A DNA stretch of 64,000 nt. Source: Bacteroidota bacterium. GTDB lineage: Bacteria > Bacteroidota > Bacteroidia > Chitinophagales > Chitinophagaceae. This document shows positions 8,762-18,810 of the stretch, piece after piece. The notes under the pieces are model-generated. The model did no database searches. It saw only the letters and a list, made by a program, of their open reading frames with translations, and was not told the DNA's origin. Position 1 is the stretch's first letter, and each line of letters starts with the position of its first letter. The stretch is taken from contig VGFQ01000001.1 in assembly GCA_016868815.1 (NCBI GenBank), forward strand, positions 372,001 to 436,000, in the 5' to 3' direction. The position numbers and the translations under genes are program-made.

Positions 8762-10141
8762 ATGAGCAAATCCAGAAAGGCATACTTCTGCAGCAGCTGC
8801 GGTTATGAATCCCCCAAATGGACGGGCAAGTGCCCCGCTTGCGATGCATGGAACAGCTTCACAGAAGAAATCCTTCATAAAGGCAATGAATCCCTACCCG
8901 TAGCCGCCTGGAGGGGCCTTCACCCGACGCAGACCAATACCCGCAGCCGCTCCCTGGCAGAAGTCGCTTCGCATGAAGTGGAACGGATCCTCACTTTCGA
9001 CCCGGAACTCAACCGCGTGCTGGGGGGAGGCTTGGTGCCAGGCTCACTTGTACTGGCCGCCGGCGAGCCAGGGATCGGCAAGTCGACCCTCTTCCTGCAA
9101 GACGCACTGCGCATGCCAGCGCTGACAACCCTTTACATATGTGGCGAAGAGAGCAGCCAACAAGTCAAGATGCGGGCACAACGTCTGCAACTGCAGCACG
9201 ACCGTTTCTACCTGCTGCCCGAAACAGACACCCAAGCCATCTTTCAGGAAATCGCCCGCCTGCAGCCTCAGCTCGTCATTGTCGACTCCATACAGACCCT
9301 ACAATCCCCTTTGCTCGACTCCGCCGCCGGCAGCATTCCGCAGATCCGTGAATGCACCTCCGAATTCCAGCGATTTGCTAAAGAGACGCACACGCCTGTC
9401 ATCCTCATCGGACATATCACCAAAGATGGCACCATCGCCGGCCCCAAGTTACTGGAACACATGGTGGACACCGTCCTGCAATTCGAAGGCGACCGCCACC
9501 ACGCCTACCGCATCCTGCGCACTACCAAAAACCGCTTTGGCTCCAGCTCAGAACTGGCAATCTATGAGATGACAGGTGAAGGCATGCAGCCCGTCGCCAA
9601 TCCATCCGACATCCTCATTCACCACAAAGAAGAACCCCTTAGCGGCATCGCCATCGCAGCCGGCATGGAAGGCCTCCGGCCCCTGCTGATGGAAGTGCAG
9701 GCCCTGGTCACACCCTCCATCTATGGCACCCCCCAACGCACCGCCACCGGCTTCGACCTCCGCAGGCTGCAACTACTGCTGGCCGTACTGGAAAAACGCG
9801 GCGGCTTTCACTTCGGCACCCGGGACGTATTCGTCAACATCGCGGGCGGACTGAAGATAGAAGACCCGTCCATCGACCTCGCCATGGTCTGTGCCCTGCT
9901 CAGCTCCTATGAAGATAGGCCCCTAGACCCCAACACATGCTTTGCCGCCGAAGTAGGCCTCAGCGGCGAAGTGCGGCCTGTACACCGCATCGAACAACGC
10001 ATCTCAGAAGCGGAGAAACTGGGCTTCCACCAGATCGTCCTCAGCACCTACAATCGAAAGGCCACCGAAAACCTCCAGACAAAAATTGAGATCACCACCA
10101 CCTCCACGGTGGAAGACCTGTATCGCAGGCTATTCCCCTGA
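8762..10141 (+). CDS. radA: DNA repair protein RadA/Sms
   Basis: 459 residues, the usual RadA length. Zinc ribbon Cys10-x2-Cys13...Cys24-x2-Cys27, RecA-like ATPase with Walker A Gly-Glu-Pro-Gly-Ile-Gly-Lys-Ser-Thr (101-109) and Walker B (LVIVDSIQT), the RadA signature Lys-Asn-Arg-Phe-Gly near residue 258, and a C-terminal Lon-protease-like fold without catalytic function. RadA drives branch migration of recombination intermediates. ATG at 8762 is preceded by a 454-bp non-coding stretch. comF follows in the same direction. Confidence 0.97.
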   Translation: MSKSRKAYFCSSCGYESPKWTGKCPACDAWNSFTEEILHKGNESLPVAAWRGLHPTQTNTRSRSLAEVASHEVERILTFDPELNRVLGGGLVPGSLVLAAGEPGIGKSTLFLQDALRMPALTTLYICGEESSQQVKMRAQRLQLQHDRFYLLPETDTQAIFQEIARLQPQLVIVDSIQTLQSPLLDSAAGSIPQIRECTSEFQRFAKETHTPVILIGHITKDGTIAGPKLLEHMVDTVLQFEGDRHHAYRILRTTKNRFGSSSELAIYEMTGEGMQPVANPSDILIHHKEEPLSGIAIAAGMEGLRPLLMEVQALVTPSIYGTPQRTATGFDLRRLQLLLAVLEKRGGFHFGTRDVFVNIAGGLKIEDPSIDLAMVCALLSSYEDRPLDPNTCFAAEVGLSGEVRPVHRIEQRISEAEKLGFHQIVLSTYNRKATENLQTKIEITTTSTVEDLYRRLFP

Positions 10142-10218
10142 AGGCCTTGAGAAAAATCACGGCAAGGACTGTGGGAACACACAGCCCGAGCCAGTGCTGG
10201 CAGCATAGCTTTGCCGGC

Positions 10219-10929
10219 ATGCGCCTCTCGCTCCGCAGACCCAACCTGCTGCATGCACTTGGATCCCTCTTCTTTCCGCATCTCTGCCCCGGCTGCGGGG
10301 AACCCCTCCTCACTCCGCAAGAATGCATCTGCCCAGAATGCCTGTCCCAGTTCCCTGCAACAGGCTTTGCCGCCATGCCAGATAATGTTGTCGAGCGGTT
10401 GTTCTGGGGCAGGATATCGGTCAAGGCTGCTGCCAGCCTCTATTTCTTCACACGCGACTCCCGCCTGCAGGGTGTACTGCATGCTTTGAAATATGGCCAC
10501 GACAAGGCCTCTGGGCACCTGTTGGGGAGGCGACTGGGCGAATCCCTGCTGGCATCCGGACGCTTTCCAGACCTCGATGCCATCCTGCCCATGCCTTTGC
10601 ACCCAAGGAAAGAACGGCTGCGCGGTTACAACCAGTCCGCCGTCATCGCAGAAGGCGTCGCAGCCGTAACGGGAATACCAGTCCGCAACGGACTGCTGAT
10701 ACGCCAACGATATACCCGCTCGCAGACAAGAAAGTTGCGCCTAGAACGATGGGAGAACGTGGCCGACGCATTCGCCCTTCCTGACCCTGCCGCCCTTCAG
10801 GGACTGCGCATCCTGCTGGTCGATGATGTCGTCACCACAGGGTCAAGCCTCGAAGCCTGCGCCGCCGCCCTGCAATCTGCTCGCCCGGCAGGACTCTGGA
10901 TGGCAACCATCGCCTCTGCAGACCGCTAG
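10219..10929 (+). CDS. comF: ComF-family phosphoribosyltransferase-like protein
   Basis: 236 residues. An N-terminal four-Cys zinc element (Cys-Pro-Gly-Cys-Gly and Cys-Ile-Cys-Pro-Glu-Cys) precedes a type I phosphoribosyltransferase domain with the PRPP loop ILLVDDVVTTGSS near residue 205. ComF proteins are linked to DNA uptake in naturally competent bacteria. ATG at 10219 chosen because it starts just before the conserved LLHALGSLFFPHLCPGCG segment; the upstream 24 residues of the open frame look non-coding. It follows radA by 77 bp, a fitting pairing of two DNA-processing genes. Confidence 0.88.
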   Translation: MRLSLRRPNLLHALGSLFFPHLCPGCGEPLLTPQECICPECLSQFPATGFAAMPDNVVERLFWGRISVKAAASLYFFTRDSRLQGVLHALKYGHDKASGHLLGRRLGESLLASGRFPDLDAILPMPLHPRKERLRGYNQSAVIAEGVAAVTGIPVRNGLLIRQRYTRSQTRKLRLERWENVADAFALPDPAALQGLRILLVDDVVTTGSSLEACAAALQSARPAGLWMATIASADR

Positions 10930-10955
10930 AAGGGATAGGCTACCTTTACCTGCCC

Positions 10956-12350
10956 ATGGCATCCCTCCGATCCATCGTAACGCTCCCCTTCCTTCTATGG
11001 CTGCTGGCCAGTTGCCGGAAGGAAGCGACCTTGCCCAGCACGGATGCCCCCTTCCGGCTATCGGCAGACACCCTACACTTCGACACCCTCTTTGCCACAA
11101 CAGGGTCTGTCACCGCCGGCTTTGTCATCGCCAACCCCTCTCGGCAACCGCTGCAGATCGATGAAGTCTCGCTCGCCGGAGGAACCTCCTCGCCCTATCG
11201 GATCAACACCGACGGCATGCCCGGCCCCGTCACCGGCCCCTTTCGCATCGAAGCCGGCGACAGCCTATATGTGTTCGCCAGCATACAGATGCCCAGCGGC
11301 CCGACGGCCACACCCTTCCTCGTTACCGACAGCATCCACATCCGCGCCGCCAGCCACAAGCAGAACGTGCAACTCATCGCCTACGGACAGAATGCCCGCT
11401 TTCTGCGGAACACCATCATCACAAAAGACACCCGATTCAACGACAGCCTGCCCTATGTCATCCTGGGAAGCCTGCAGGTCGCCACCCCAGCGACCCTCAC
11501 GCTGGCCCGCGGTACACGGGTCTATGTCCATGCCGACGCACCCATCCTCGTAGCAGGCAGCCTCGTGGCAGAAGGCGAAGCCAGCCGCCCCGTCGTATTC
11601 ACCGGAGACCGGCTGGACGAAGGCTACCGGGACCTCCCCGGCGCATGGCCCGGCATCTACCTGCGTGCCGGCAGCTCGAAGAATCGACTCACCCACACCC
11701 TGATCCAAAATGCCTACAACGGACTGGTGGCTGAACAGGCGGCCGCCAGCGGCAGCTACCAGCTGACCCTCCGCCAGTGCACAGTGGACAACGCCGCGGC
11801 GGCTGGCATCCTCGCCATCTCCTCCTCTATTGACGCAGCAAACTCGTTGATCCAAAACTGCGAAGCAAACATCGTCCTTGCCAAGGGCGGCCAGCACCGC
11901 TTCAGCCACTGCACCGTCGCCAGCTTCGCCCACCGATACCTGACGCATCAGTCCCCTGTGCTCTTCGCCGCCGACTGGGACAGTACACGCAACGGCATCA
12001 CCTACCACCCCCTCACCGCAGAATTCACCAACTGCATCTTCTGGGGCAGCGAAGGCGGCGTAGCCAACGAGACCATCGTAAGTCGACGAGGCAACACCCC
12101 CTTCCAGGTGGCCTTCCAACACTGCCTGTATCGGGGAGCCGACCCCGCCGCCACCCGGCTGGAGAACAACATCCGAAATTTAGACCCCCGCTTCGACAGC
12201 GTCAACACGGCCAAGCGCGTATTCGACCTCCGCATCCAACGAAAAATGTCGCCGGCCATCGACCAGGGCCTGCCAACCGGCCTGCCAATCGACAGGAACG
12301 GGAAGCCCCGCGATGCTAAGCCAGACATCGGCTGCTACGAAAAGCAATGA
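10956..12350 (+). CDS. Lipoprotein with right-handed beta-helix repeats
   Basis: 464 residues. Lipoprotein signal ending Leu-Ala-Ser-Cys (Cys20). Residues about 30-140 form a beta-sandwich-like region (choice-of-anchor style, GFVIANPSRQPLQIDEVSL). Residues about 150-420 show parallel beta-helix coils: repeated short strands with Asn, Ser and Thr turns and the phrases LVAEGEASRPVVFTG and NRLTHTLIQNAYNGL. The C-terminus DRNGKPRDAKPDIGCYE is the common closing motif of pectin-lyase-like surface proteins. No catalytic residues can be assigned. Likely outer-membrane anchored; function unknown. It follows comF by 26 bp. Confidence 0.7.
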   Translation: MASLRSIVTLPFLLWLLASCRKEATLPSTDAPFRLSADTLHFDTLFATTGSVTAGFVIANPSRQPLQIDEVSLAGGTSSPYRINTDGMPGPVTGPFRIEAGDSLYVFASIQMPSGPTATPFLVTDSIHIRAASHKQNVQLIAYGQNARFLRNTIITKDTRFNDSLPYVILGSLQVATPATLTLARGTRVYVHADAPILVAGSLVAEGEASRPVVFTGDRLDEGYRDLPGAWPGIYLRAGSSKNRLTHTLIQNAYNGLVAEQAAASGSYQLTLRQCTVDNAAAAGILAISSSIDAANSLIQNCEANIVLAKGGQHRFSHCTVASFAHRYLTHQSPVLFAADWDSTRNGITYHPLTAEFTNCIFWGSEGGVANETIVSRRGNTPFQVAFQHCLYRGADPAATRLENNIRNLDPRFDSVNTAKRVFDLRIQRKMSPAIDQGLPTGLPIDRNGKPRDAKPDIGCYEKQ

Positions 12351-12399
12351 ACCAAAGCCGCCAGGACTTGTTATACAGAAGATATACAAAACATCACCC

Positions 12400-12912
12400 A
12401 TGACCAAACTCCTCATGATCGCAACCAGCCTGTTGTTCCTCAAAGGTATCTACGACTTTAAAGTGCCCGGACTGGACGGCAACCAGATCGATTTCTCCAA
12501 ATACAAAGGCAAGAAGATCCTCATTGTCAACACCGCCTCCAAATGCGGCTACACCCGTCAGTATGATGACCTACAGAGGCTCTACGAAGCCCATAAAAAC
12601 AAACTCGTCATTATCGGCTTCCCCGCCAACAACTTCGGCGGACAGGAGCCTGGCAGCAATCAGGAGATTCGCGAGTTCTGCAAAAAGAACTACGGCGTCA
12701 GCTTCCCCATGGCAGAGAAAGTATCCGTCAAAGGAGAAGACACCCACCCCCTCTTCCTATGGCTCACCCGCAAAGACCTCAACGGTGTCATGGACGCAGA
12801 CATTCGCTGGAACTTCACTAAATTCCTCCTAGATGAGAACGGAAAGCTTCTCACCGTCTTCCCCAGCCGCGTAGAGCCCGGCAGCGAAGAAATTGCTCAA
12901 TACCTGCGCTGA
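12400..12912 (+). CDS. Glutathione peroxidase family protein (Cys type)
   Basis: 170 residues. Thioredoxin-fold peroxidase with the catalytic triad visible: Cys49 in NTASKCGYT, Gln82 in NFGGQEPG, and Trp137-Asn138 in RWNFTKFL. The active residue is Cys, not selenocysteine, so this is probably a thioredoxin-dependent peroxidase. The short hydrophobic N-terminus (residues 1-16) could be a signal peptide or anchor, suggesting periplasmic location. ATG at 12400 chosen; an upstream in-frame ATG at 12313 lies inside the preceding gene. Confidence 0.9.
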   Translation: MTKLLMIATSLLFLKGIYDFKVPGLDGNQIDFSKYKGKKILIVNTASKCGYTRQYDDLQRLYEAHKNKLVIIGFPANNFGGQEPGSNQEIREFCKKNYGVSFPMAEKVSVKGEDTHPLFLWLTRKDLNGVMDADIRWNFTKFLLDENGKLLTVFPSRVEPGSEEIAQYLR

Positions 12913-13011
12913 GTCAACCCCCATATACGCCGTAACCATCTAAGGTCAAGTAAGGCCCAGCATGCTGGCTTACCACCCTTACTGCGACTCGCTGGAGCGT
13001 ATCTTCGCCCT

Positions 13012-14193
13012 ATGCGTTTCGCAGATATTATAGGACAGGAGCTCGTCGTAGCAAAGCTCCGCTCCCTAGCCGAACAGAACCGCCTCAGCCATGCGCTGCT
13101 GCTGCTGGCAAGACCAGGCACAGGCGGTCTACCTCTTGCCGTCGCTTTCGCCCAATACCTGCTATGCGACGCTGTGCAAGACCCAGCCCCCTCTTTGTTC
13201 GACTCCAAAGACAGCCATGCGATGCCGCCAGACAGTTGCGGCACCTGCCCTTCCTGCAGGAAGGTGTCGGCACTGGCCCACCCCGACCTTCACTTCAGCT
13301 ACCCTGTCATCAGCCGAAAGCCCGGCACGCCGTCACTGTCGACTGACTTTGCTGCAGAGTGGCGGGAGTTTGTCGGGCAATATCCTTACGGGAACGACTT
13401 CGACTGGCTGCAAAGCATCGGTGCCGAAAACCGCCAGGGAAAGATCTTTGCAGCAGAATGCATCGACATACACCGCAGGCTTACCCTCAAAAGCTATGAA
13501 GGACGCCTGAAGATCCTCATTCTCTGGATGCCCGAATACCTAGAAAAAGAGGGCAACCGGCTGCTGAAGCTGATCGAAGAACCGCCGCTGGGGACGCTCA
13601 TACTGCTGGTGGCGGAGGAATACGGAGAAATCCTGCCCACCATCGGCTCGCGCTCACAGCTGGTACGTCTGCCTCCCATCGAGGCACCGTCGATCGCAAA
13701 AGCGCTGGCCGCCCGCTGCGGGACAGAAGAGTCCCGTGCCGAGAGCATCGCTGCCATGTCTGATGGCAGCTACCGAGAAGCCCTCGCCCTGCTGCAACAC
13801 CACGAAGACGACTGGCTGTCGGTCGCCCGGGAATGGCTCAATGCCATCCTGCGAAACGGTCCCGTGGCACAGGTTCGCTGGGTGGAAGAGATCAGCAAGC
13901 ACGGCCGGGAGAAACAGAAACAGTTCCTCCGGTATATGTGCCACCTGGTGGAAGCCTCGATCCGCATCCAGACAATGGGCGCCACCACCGCTGGCTGTCA
14001 GGGGCCAGAAGCGGACTTCGCGGAGAAACTCAACCGGGTGGCAGGCCTCGGACAACTGCAAGCCATGGCAGCGGAGATGGAAAGATGCGCCTACCAGATC
14101 GAGCGGAACGCCCATGCCAAAATCCTCTTCCTGTCGCTCTCGGTACGACTCCAACATATCTTACGGGATAATGTCGTACTTTTGATAAGCTGA
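13012..14193 (+). CDS. holB: DNA polymerase III subunit delta'
   Basis: 393 residues. An AAA+ clamp-loader subunit: RFADIIGQ start, a degenerate P-loop (LLARPGTGGLPLA, without the Gly-Lys-Thr of an active ATPase, as expected for delta'), a zinc-binding set Cys52...Cys76-x2-Cys79-x2-Cys82, and LLKLIEEPPLGTLILLVAEE, the region of the SRC/sensor motifs. Loads the sliding clamp at replication forks. ricT follows downstream, the same order as in many Bacteroidota and Firmicutes. Confidence 0.93.
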   Translation: MRFADIIGQELVVAKLRSLAEQNRLSHALLLLARPGTGGLPLAVAFAQYLLCDAVQDPAPSLFDSKDSHAMPPDSCGTCPSCRKVSALAHPDLHFSYPVISRKPGTPSLSTDFAAEWREFVGQYPYGNDFDWLQSIGAENRQGKIFAAECIDIHRRLTLKSYEGRLKILILWMPEYLEKEGNRLLKLIEEPPLGTLILLVAEEYGEILPTIGSRSQLVRLPPIEAPSIAKALAARCGTEESRAESIAAMSDGSYREALALLQHHEDDWLSVAREWLNAILRNGPVAQVRWVEEISKHGREKQKQFLRYMCHLVEASIRIQTMGATTAGCQGPEADFAEKLNRVAGLGQLQAMAAEMERCAYQIERNAHAKILFLSLSVRLQHILRDNVVLLIS

Positions 14194-14429
14194 GTTGGGA
14201 TGGATGGACAGAGGAGATGGAAACCCACCCACGCATCGGGCATTCATAGCAGTTTAGGATACTCATCATATTCCGCACGGCCACCCGTGTCAAGCCGCCA
14301 AGGCAGCGACCCTCATCTCGCTGTCAACAACAGGCGGCCCGAGTTTCTGCCTATGTATTCCCGCATCCACCAGGCCGATGGCATTGGATGCCCTATCATC
14401 CAGGCCATCCCCACACAAAATGAACCATT

Positions 14430-15704
14430 ATGGGATGCGCATCCTGCAGTTCTAACCAAGGCAAGCCCGGCGGATGTCGGAATAATGGCGGCTGCAGCTC
14501 CGGCAGCTGCAACCGCCTCAACGTACACGACTGGCTATCCAACCTGCCCTTCCACGACCCGGAAGCCTCCTGCCGCATCGTAGAAGTGTCGTTTAACCAG
14601 GGAAGCCGCAAAGAGTTCTTCCGCAATACCACGCTCGAGGTCTTATGCAAAGGCAACCTGGTGACGGTGGAGGGCGTCAATGGATTCGACGTGGGCACCA
14701 TCAACCTGACGGGGGAGCTGGTACGGCTGCAGCTGAAGAAGCGGAAAGTACGGGAAGACGCGACAGATCTGAGATGCATCCTTCGCCTCTCCAACGAACA
14801 CGACATCCAGAAATGGCGGGAGAGCAAATCCCGCGAACAGGAAGCCCTCATCCGCTCCCGTGCCACCGCCCGCCAGCTGAAGCTCAACATGAAGATCTGC
14901 GAAGTGGAGATACAAGCCGACGGCAGAAAGGCAACCTTCTACTACATCGCAGACGAACGCGTCGACTTCCGCGAACTCATTAAGATCTTTGCGATTGAAT
15001 TCCGCCTCAAAGTGGAGATGCGGCAAATCGGCGCCCGTCAGGAGTCGGCCAAAGTAGGCGGCATCGGCAGCTGCGGACGAGAGCTATGCTGCTCCAGCTG
15101 GCTGACAGAATTCAAGAGCGTCACCACCACCATCGCTCGCTATCAGAACCTGAGTATCAATCAGACCAAGCTCAGCGGGCAGTGCGGCCGGCTGAAATGC
15201 TGCCTGAACTATGAACTCGACACCTACCTGGATGCCCTGCAGCAGTTCCCCCAGCATGCCGAAGTGCTAGAGACCGTCACCGGACGGGCCACCCTCATCA
15301 AAAAAGATATCTTCAAGGGGCTGATGTGGTATGTGCTGCCCGACAGCAATCGACACTATCCCCTCACCACCGAGACCGTCGCAGCCATCCGGGAGATGAA
15401 TGCCCGGGGAGAGAAAGCCCCAGCCCTCGTCGCAGCAGAGAGCAGCCCTGCACAGAAAGAAAAGGAAGCCGCCCAACAGTTTGTCGACGTCGTCGGGCAA
15501 ATCAGCCTGCGAAGCCTCGAACGCAACAGCCAGAAACGCCGCCTGCGCGAAAAAGGACGCGGCGGCGGCCCAAAAGGACGCGGCACCCCTCAGGCCTCTC
15601 AGCCATCGCAACGTCCGCCCAGGCCAGAAGGCCGTCGAAACGGAGGAAGGCCCCCACAGCGGCCGGACACCCCCGGAGGAAGCCGCCCACCACAAACGCC
15701 CTGA
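14430..15704 (+). CDS. ricT: PSP1-domain protein RicT
   Basis: 424 residues. A Cys-rich N-terminus (residues 1-27, nine-residue-spaced Cys clusters such as CASCSS and CSSGSC) precedes the PSP1/YaaT core (about 35-300), which contains GGIGSCGRELCCSSW and GQCGRLKCCLNYE; these Cys bind iron-sulphur in the RicAFT complex. The last 75 residues are Arg/Pro/Gly-rich and low complexity, probably disordered. RicT affects RNA turnover and development in Bacillus; its role in Bacteroidota is less clear. In Bacteroidota gldH commonly follows, but here gldH is 13 kb away at 28853. Confidence 0.93.
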   Translation: MGCASCSSNQGKPGGCRNNGGCSSGSCNRLNVHDWLSNLPFHDPEASCRIVEVSFNQGSRKEFFRNTTLEVLCKGNLVTVEGVNGFDVGTINLTGELVRLQLKKRKVREDATDLRCILRLSNEHDIQKWRESKSREQEALIRSRATARQLKLNMKICEVEIQADGRKATFYYIADERVDFRELIKIFAIEFRLKVEMRQIGARQESAKVGGIGSCGRELCCSSWLTEFKSVTTTIARYQNLSINQTKLSGQCGRLKCCLNYELDTYLDALQQFPQHAEVLETVTGRATLIKKDIFKGLMWYVLPDSNRHYPLTTETVAAIREMNARGEKAPALVAAESSPAQKEKEAAQQFVDVVGQISLRSLERNSQKRRLREKGRGGGPKGRGTPQASQPSQRPPRPEGRRNGGRPPQRPDTPGGSRPPQTP

Positions 15705-15797
15705 ACACCTCGCGGACAGGCACCGCCCACCATCGGCAGCTACCCTACCCTTGCAACACCCGCCCCAAAACCCTGCCCAGAGGCTTTGCCTTGTACG

Positions 15798-18752
15798 CTA
15801 TTGCCCATTCGCCTGTGCCATACCCATAGGACTGCGCAGCGCCCGATAGATGGCCTCGTGTATATTTCCCCGCACATTCATACGAAGCAGCCGGTTGCTG
15901 CCGTCCGGGTGCACCCGGTTAGAGAGGAAGACGAACACCAGCTCCTCCTGTGGATCAGCCCAGGCGCAGGTACCCGTAAAACCGGTATGCCCAAAGGTGA
16001 GCGGAGAAGCGCTGAGGGTGGGGTATGGATCCTTCCGCATGGCATTATCCTTCTCCGGCTTGTCAAAGCCTAAACCCCGACGGCTGATAGAACTGTGATA
16101 GGCCGTGAACCGCTGCACCGTCGTGTCTGACAGATAGCGCCTGCCGTTGAGCTCGCCTCTGTTGAGGAGCATCTGCATCAACGCGGCAATATCGTGCGCG
16201 CTGCTGAACAGGCCGGCATGGCCGGCAACCCCGCCAAAAAGCGCAGCACCAGGATCATGGACATAGCCGTGTACCAGCGACCTCCGAAAGATCGTCTCGG
16301 CTTCCGTAGGCGCAATCTGGCGCAGCGGAAAGCGGTCGGCCGGATTGAAACAAGGACTCACCAGTCCCATCGGCCGATAGAACGTGGCTGCCACATATTC
16401 ATCCAGTGGCTTGCCGCTGATGGCTTCGACCACCTTGCCGAGAAAGATGAAGTCGTTGTCGCTGTAGACATAGCCCGGCGCAGTCGCCACAGGGCTTTGC
16501 AGGATGCGCTGGTACATGGTGTCGCGGAAGTCGGACCGTAAATACATACCGTCTTTCACGCGAATGCCGAAGCCGTCTTGAAGGCTGGCGGCATAATACC
16601 CGCCCCGGGGAATGCCCGTAGACGTGTCGAGGGTCTCCCGATAGAAAGGGATGAACGCCTTCAGGCCTGCCTGATGAATCAGCAGATCGCGGATGCGAAG
16701 CCCTGACTTGTCAGTCCCCCGTGTCCAGGGCAGGTAGTCGCCCAATGTAGCATCCAGCGAAAGGCGGCCTTCATCGTAGAGTTTCATGACCGAAAGCGTG
16801 GTGGCGCAGATCTTGGTGACAGAGGCCATATCAAACAGCGTCTCCGGCGTCATGGCCCGGCTGCTGTCGTAAGTCTGATAGCCAAAGGCCTTGTGATACA
16901 CAATGCGACCCTTGTGCGCTACCAGCACGACGGCGCCGGGGGCAGCCCGCTGGCGCACCGCATCTTCTGCCAGGGAGTCGACGCACTGGAACAAGGTTGC
17001 CGATCGTTCCGACGGAATGCCGGCAGCCGTCGGCAGCACGGGGAAGGTATAGCCCGTGCCAGAAAGCAGCTCTGGACAAATCGATACCGGCAGCCGGCCC
17101 TGCGGAGCACGATACCCTACGACGATATCCGCCGCCACCGCGTGGGCGATGGGCTCATCTTCATAGCAGACGAGGAGATTGCCCGCGGCACAAAAGCCTG
17201 CGGCCGCATAGGGGTTGCCGAAGACGACGACCGTGGAGGACTTGGCAGCGATGGCCCCGCTACCTAAGGCCAGGGCGGCCTCACTCATGCCAAAGGCCCT
17301 GGAGGCGCCCGGGAAGCGCGTCAGCCCTTGTACGGCTACAATGACAGCGTCGTAGCGGGTGCGGACCAGCTCCAGCAGTGAGGGCACCTGATAGGAAGGA
17401 CGGCGATAGTCAAAGTGGAAGACGTCCGCATCAAAGTGCAGGCGCATGCCCCGGGTGAAGGCATTGTCGGCCGACGTGCCCAGAGATAGAATGGCGATGC
17501 GGGCTGACCCCTTGGGTCGGAGCGGGAATTGGCTTGCATCGTACCGTGCCAGGGTGAGGGCGCTCTCAGTAACCTGGCGCCGTATGTCAGGGCTTAGGCG
17601 ATTGAGGTCGTGCGTAAGGCCCTCCAACACCACCGGGTGAAGAGATGCCAGCCCATGATGATACTTGGCCATGAGCACCTTACGGACGCGGGCGTCAAGA
17701 CTTTCCCAGCTCAGCCGCTTCTTACGGATCGCTTCTTTGACCCGCTCCATCACCATCGGGATGTCCCCCGGCAGGCAGAGCATGTCATGACCGGCGATCA
17801 GGGCTTCTACGGAAGCTTCACCATCCGGAAAATACTTGGTGACGCCCTTCATTTCCAAGGCATCGGTGAAGGTAAGCCCGCCGAAGCCGAGGCTGTCGCG
17901 CAGCAGCGACGTGACATTGGCATAGGAGATGGAGCTGGGCCGGTTGGGCCGATCATCGATGGCAGGTATCGAGAGATGGGCGACCATCACACTCTGGACA
18001 CCTTCCCGTATGAGTGTTCGGAAAGGATAGAGCTCCAAGGAGTCGAGTTGCCGCAAATCCTTGCGGATGATGGGAAGGTCGTAGTGAGAGTCGACACTCA
18101 CATCCCCATGACCGGGGAAATGCTTGGCGGAGGCCATCACGCCAGCATCCTGCATGCCCTTCATGTAGAGGAGGCCTAGCTGAGCTACCCGGTCGCGGTC
18201 ATCCCCGAAAGACCGGTCGTTGATGACGGGGTTGGCGGGATTGTTATTCACGTCGACGACGGGGGCGTAGTTTACTTGTATGCCCATGCGGCGGCACTGC
18301 TCAGCCACCCATTGGCCGTAGGCATAGACGATCTGCGGATCGCGCACCGCACCCAGCATCATTTGACGGGGAAGGCCTGCCACACTGTCGAGGCGCATCC
18401 CAAGTCCGTTCTCCGCATCGATGGCCATCAGGATCGGGACGCGCGCCAGCGACTGCATACGGTTGACCAGTGATGCCTGTCGTACCGGGCTGCCCTGGAA
18501 AAGGCAGATGCCGCCGACCCCGAAGCGGCGTACAGCCTCTTCCACTTCCTGCTCGTAGAAGGTCACCACCCGGGTTGCTGTGTTGATAGAAGAGAGCCGT
18601 ACCACCATCAGCTGTCCGATCTTCTCTTCCAGGGAGAGGGTGGCGAAGATGCTATCCACCCAACGGGAGGCCGCACCAGGCGGGACAGACTGGGAGATGG
18701 CAACCGGCCCCGCCAGCAGCAAGGCATAGAGGCAGAAGGATCGAAACAGCAT
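15798..18752 (-). CDS. NagZ-type beta-N-acetylglucosaminidase fused to a serine beta-lactamase-like domain
   Basis: 984 residues. Signal peptide about 1-20. Glycoside hydrolase family 3 N-domain about 30-370 with the NagZ hallmark Lys210-His-Phe-Pro-Gly-His-Gly216 and likely nucleophile Asp297 in TFTDALEM; GH3 C-domain about 400-575; then a class C beta-lactamase/serine hydrolase domain about 590-980 with Ser644-x-x-Lys647 (SVTK), a Tyr-Ser-Asp-Asn second motif and a His-Thr-Gly third motif. The fusion joins muropeptide sugar hydrolysis with a possible esterase or D,D-peptidase activity; the combination is known in Bacteroidota. Divergent from mutL by 58 bp. Confidence 0.93.
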   Translation of the reverse strand: MLFRSFCLYALLLAGPVAISQSVPPGAASRWVDSIFATLSLEEKIGQLMVVRLSSINTATRVVTFYEQEVEEAVRRFGVGGICLFQGSPVRQASLVNRMQSLARVPILMAIDAENGLGMRLDSVAGLPRQMMLGAVRDPQIVYAYGQWVAEQCRRMGIQVNYAPVVDVNNNPANPVINDRSFGDDRDRVAQLGLLYMKGMQDAGVMASAKHFPGHGDVSVDSHYDLPIIRKDLRQLDSLELYPFRTLIREGVQSVMVAHLSIPAIDDRPNRPSSISYANVTSLLRDSLGFGGLTFTDALEMKGVTKYFPDGEASVEALIAGHDMLCLPGDIPMVMERVKEAIRKKRLSWESLDARVRKVLMAKYHHGLASLHPVVLEGLTHDLNRLSPDIRRQVTESALTLARYDASQFPLRPKGSARIAILSLGTSADNAFTRGMRLHFDADVFHFDYRRPSYQVPSLLELVRTRYDAVIVAVQGLTRFPGASRAFGMSEAALALGSGAIAAKSSTVVVFGNPYAAAGFCAAGNLLVCYEDEPIAHAVAADIVVGYRAPQGRLPVSICPELLSGTGYTFPVLPTAAGIPSERSATLFQCVDSLAEDAVRQRAAPGAVVLVAHKGRIVYHKAFGYQTYDSSRAMTPETLFDMASVTKICATTLSVMKLYDEGRLSLDATLGDYLPWTRGTDKSGLRIRDLLIHQAGLKAFIPFYRETLDTSTGIPRGGYYAASLQDGFGIRVKDGMYLRSDFRDTMYQRILQSPVATAPGYVYSDNDFIFLGKVVEAISGKPLDEYVAATFYRPMGLVSPCFNPADRFPLRQIAPTEAETIFRRSLVHGYVHDPGAALFGGVAGHAGLFSSAHDIAALMQMLLNRGELNGRRYLSDTTVQRFTAYHSSISRRGLGFDKPEKDNAMRKDPYPTLSASPLTFGHTGFTGTCAWADPQEELVFVFLSNRVHPDGSNRLLRMNVRGNIHEAIYRALRSPMGMAQANGQ

Positions 18753-18810
18753 GTAGAAAGGTTTCGGGGGAATGAACGTACCTTTGAGGAGTCGCTAAAA
18801 TTAGGGAGAA

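Noticed and set aside
11265-12122. Long minus-strand open frame opposite the beta-helix lipoprotein gene
   Set aside because: Lacks a family pattern, is rich in GC-rich shadow codons, and overlaps a well supported gene.
12950-12973. Palindrome-like GTAAGGCCCAGCATGCTGGCTTAC
   Set aside because: Imperfect stem without a T-run, between genes read in the same direction; not a terminator.
15267-15695. Minus-strand open frame opposite the ricT tail
   Set aside because: Complement of the low-complexity Arg/Pro tail; no recognisable protein.
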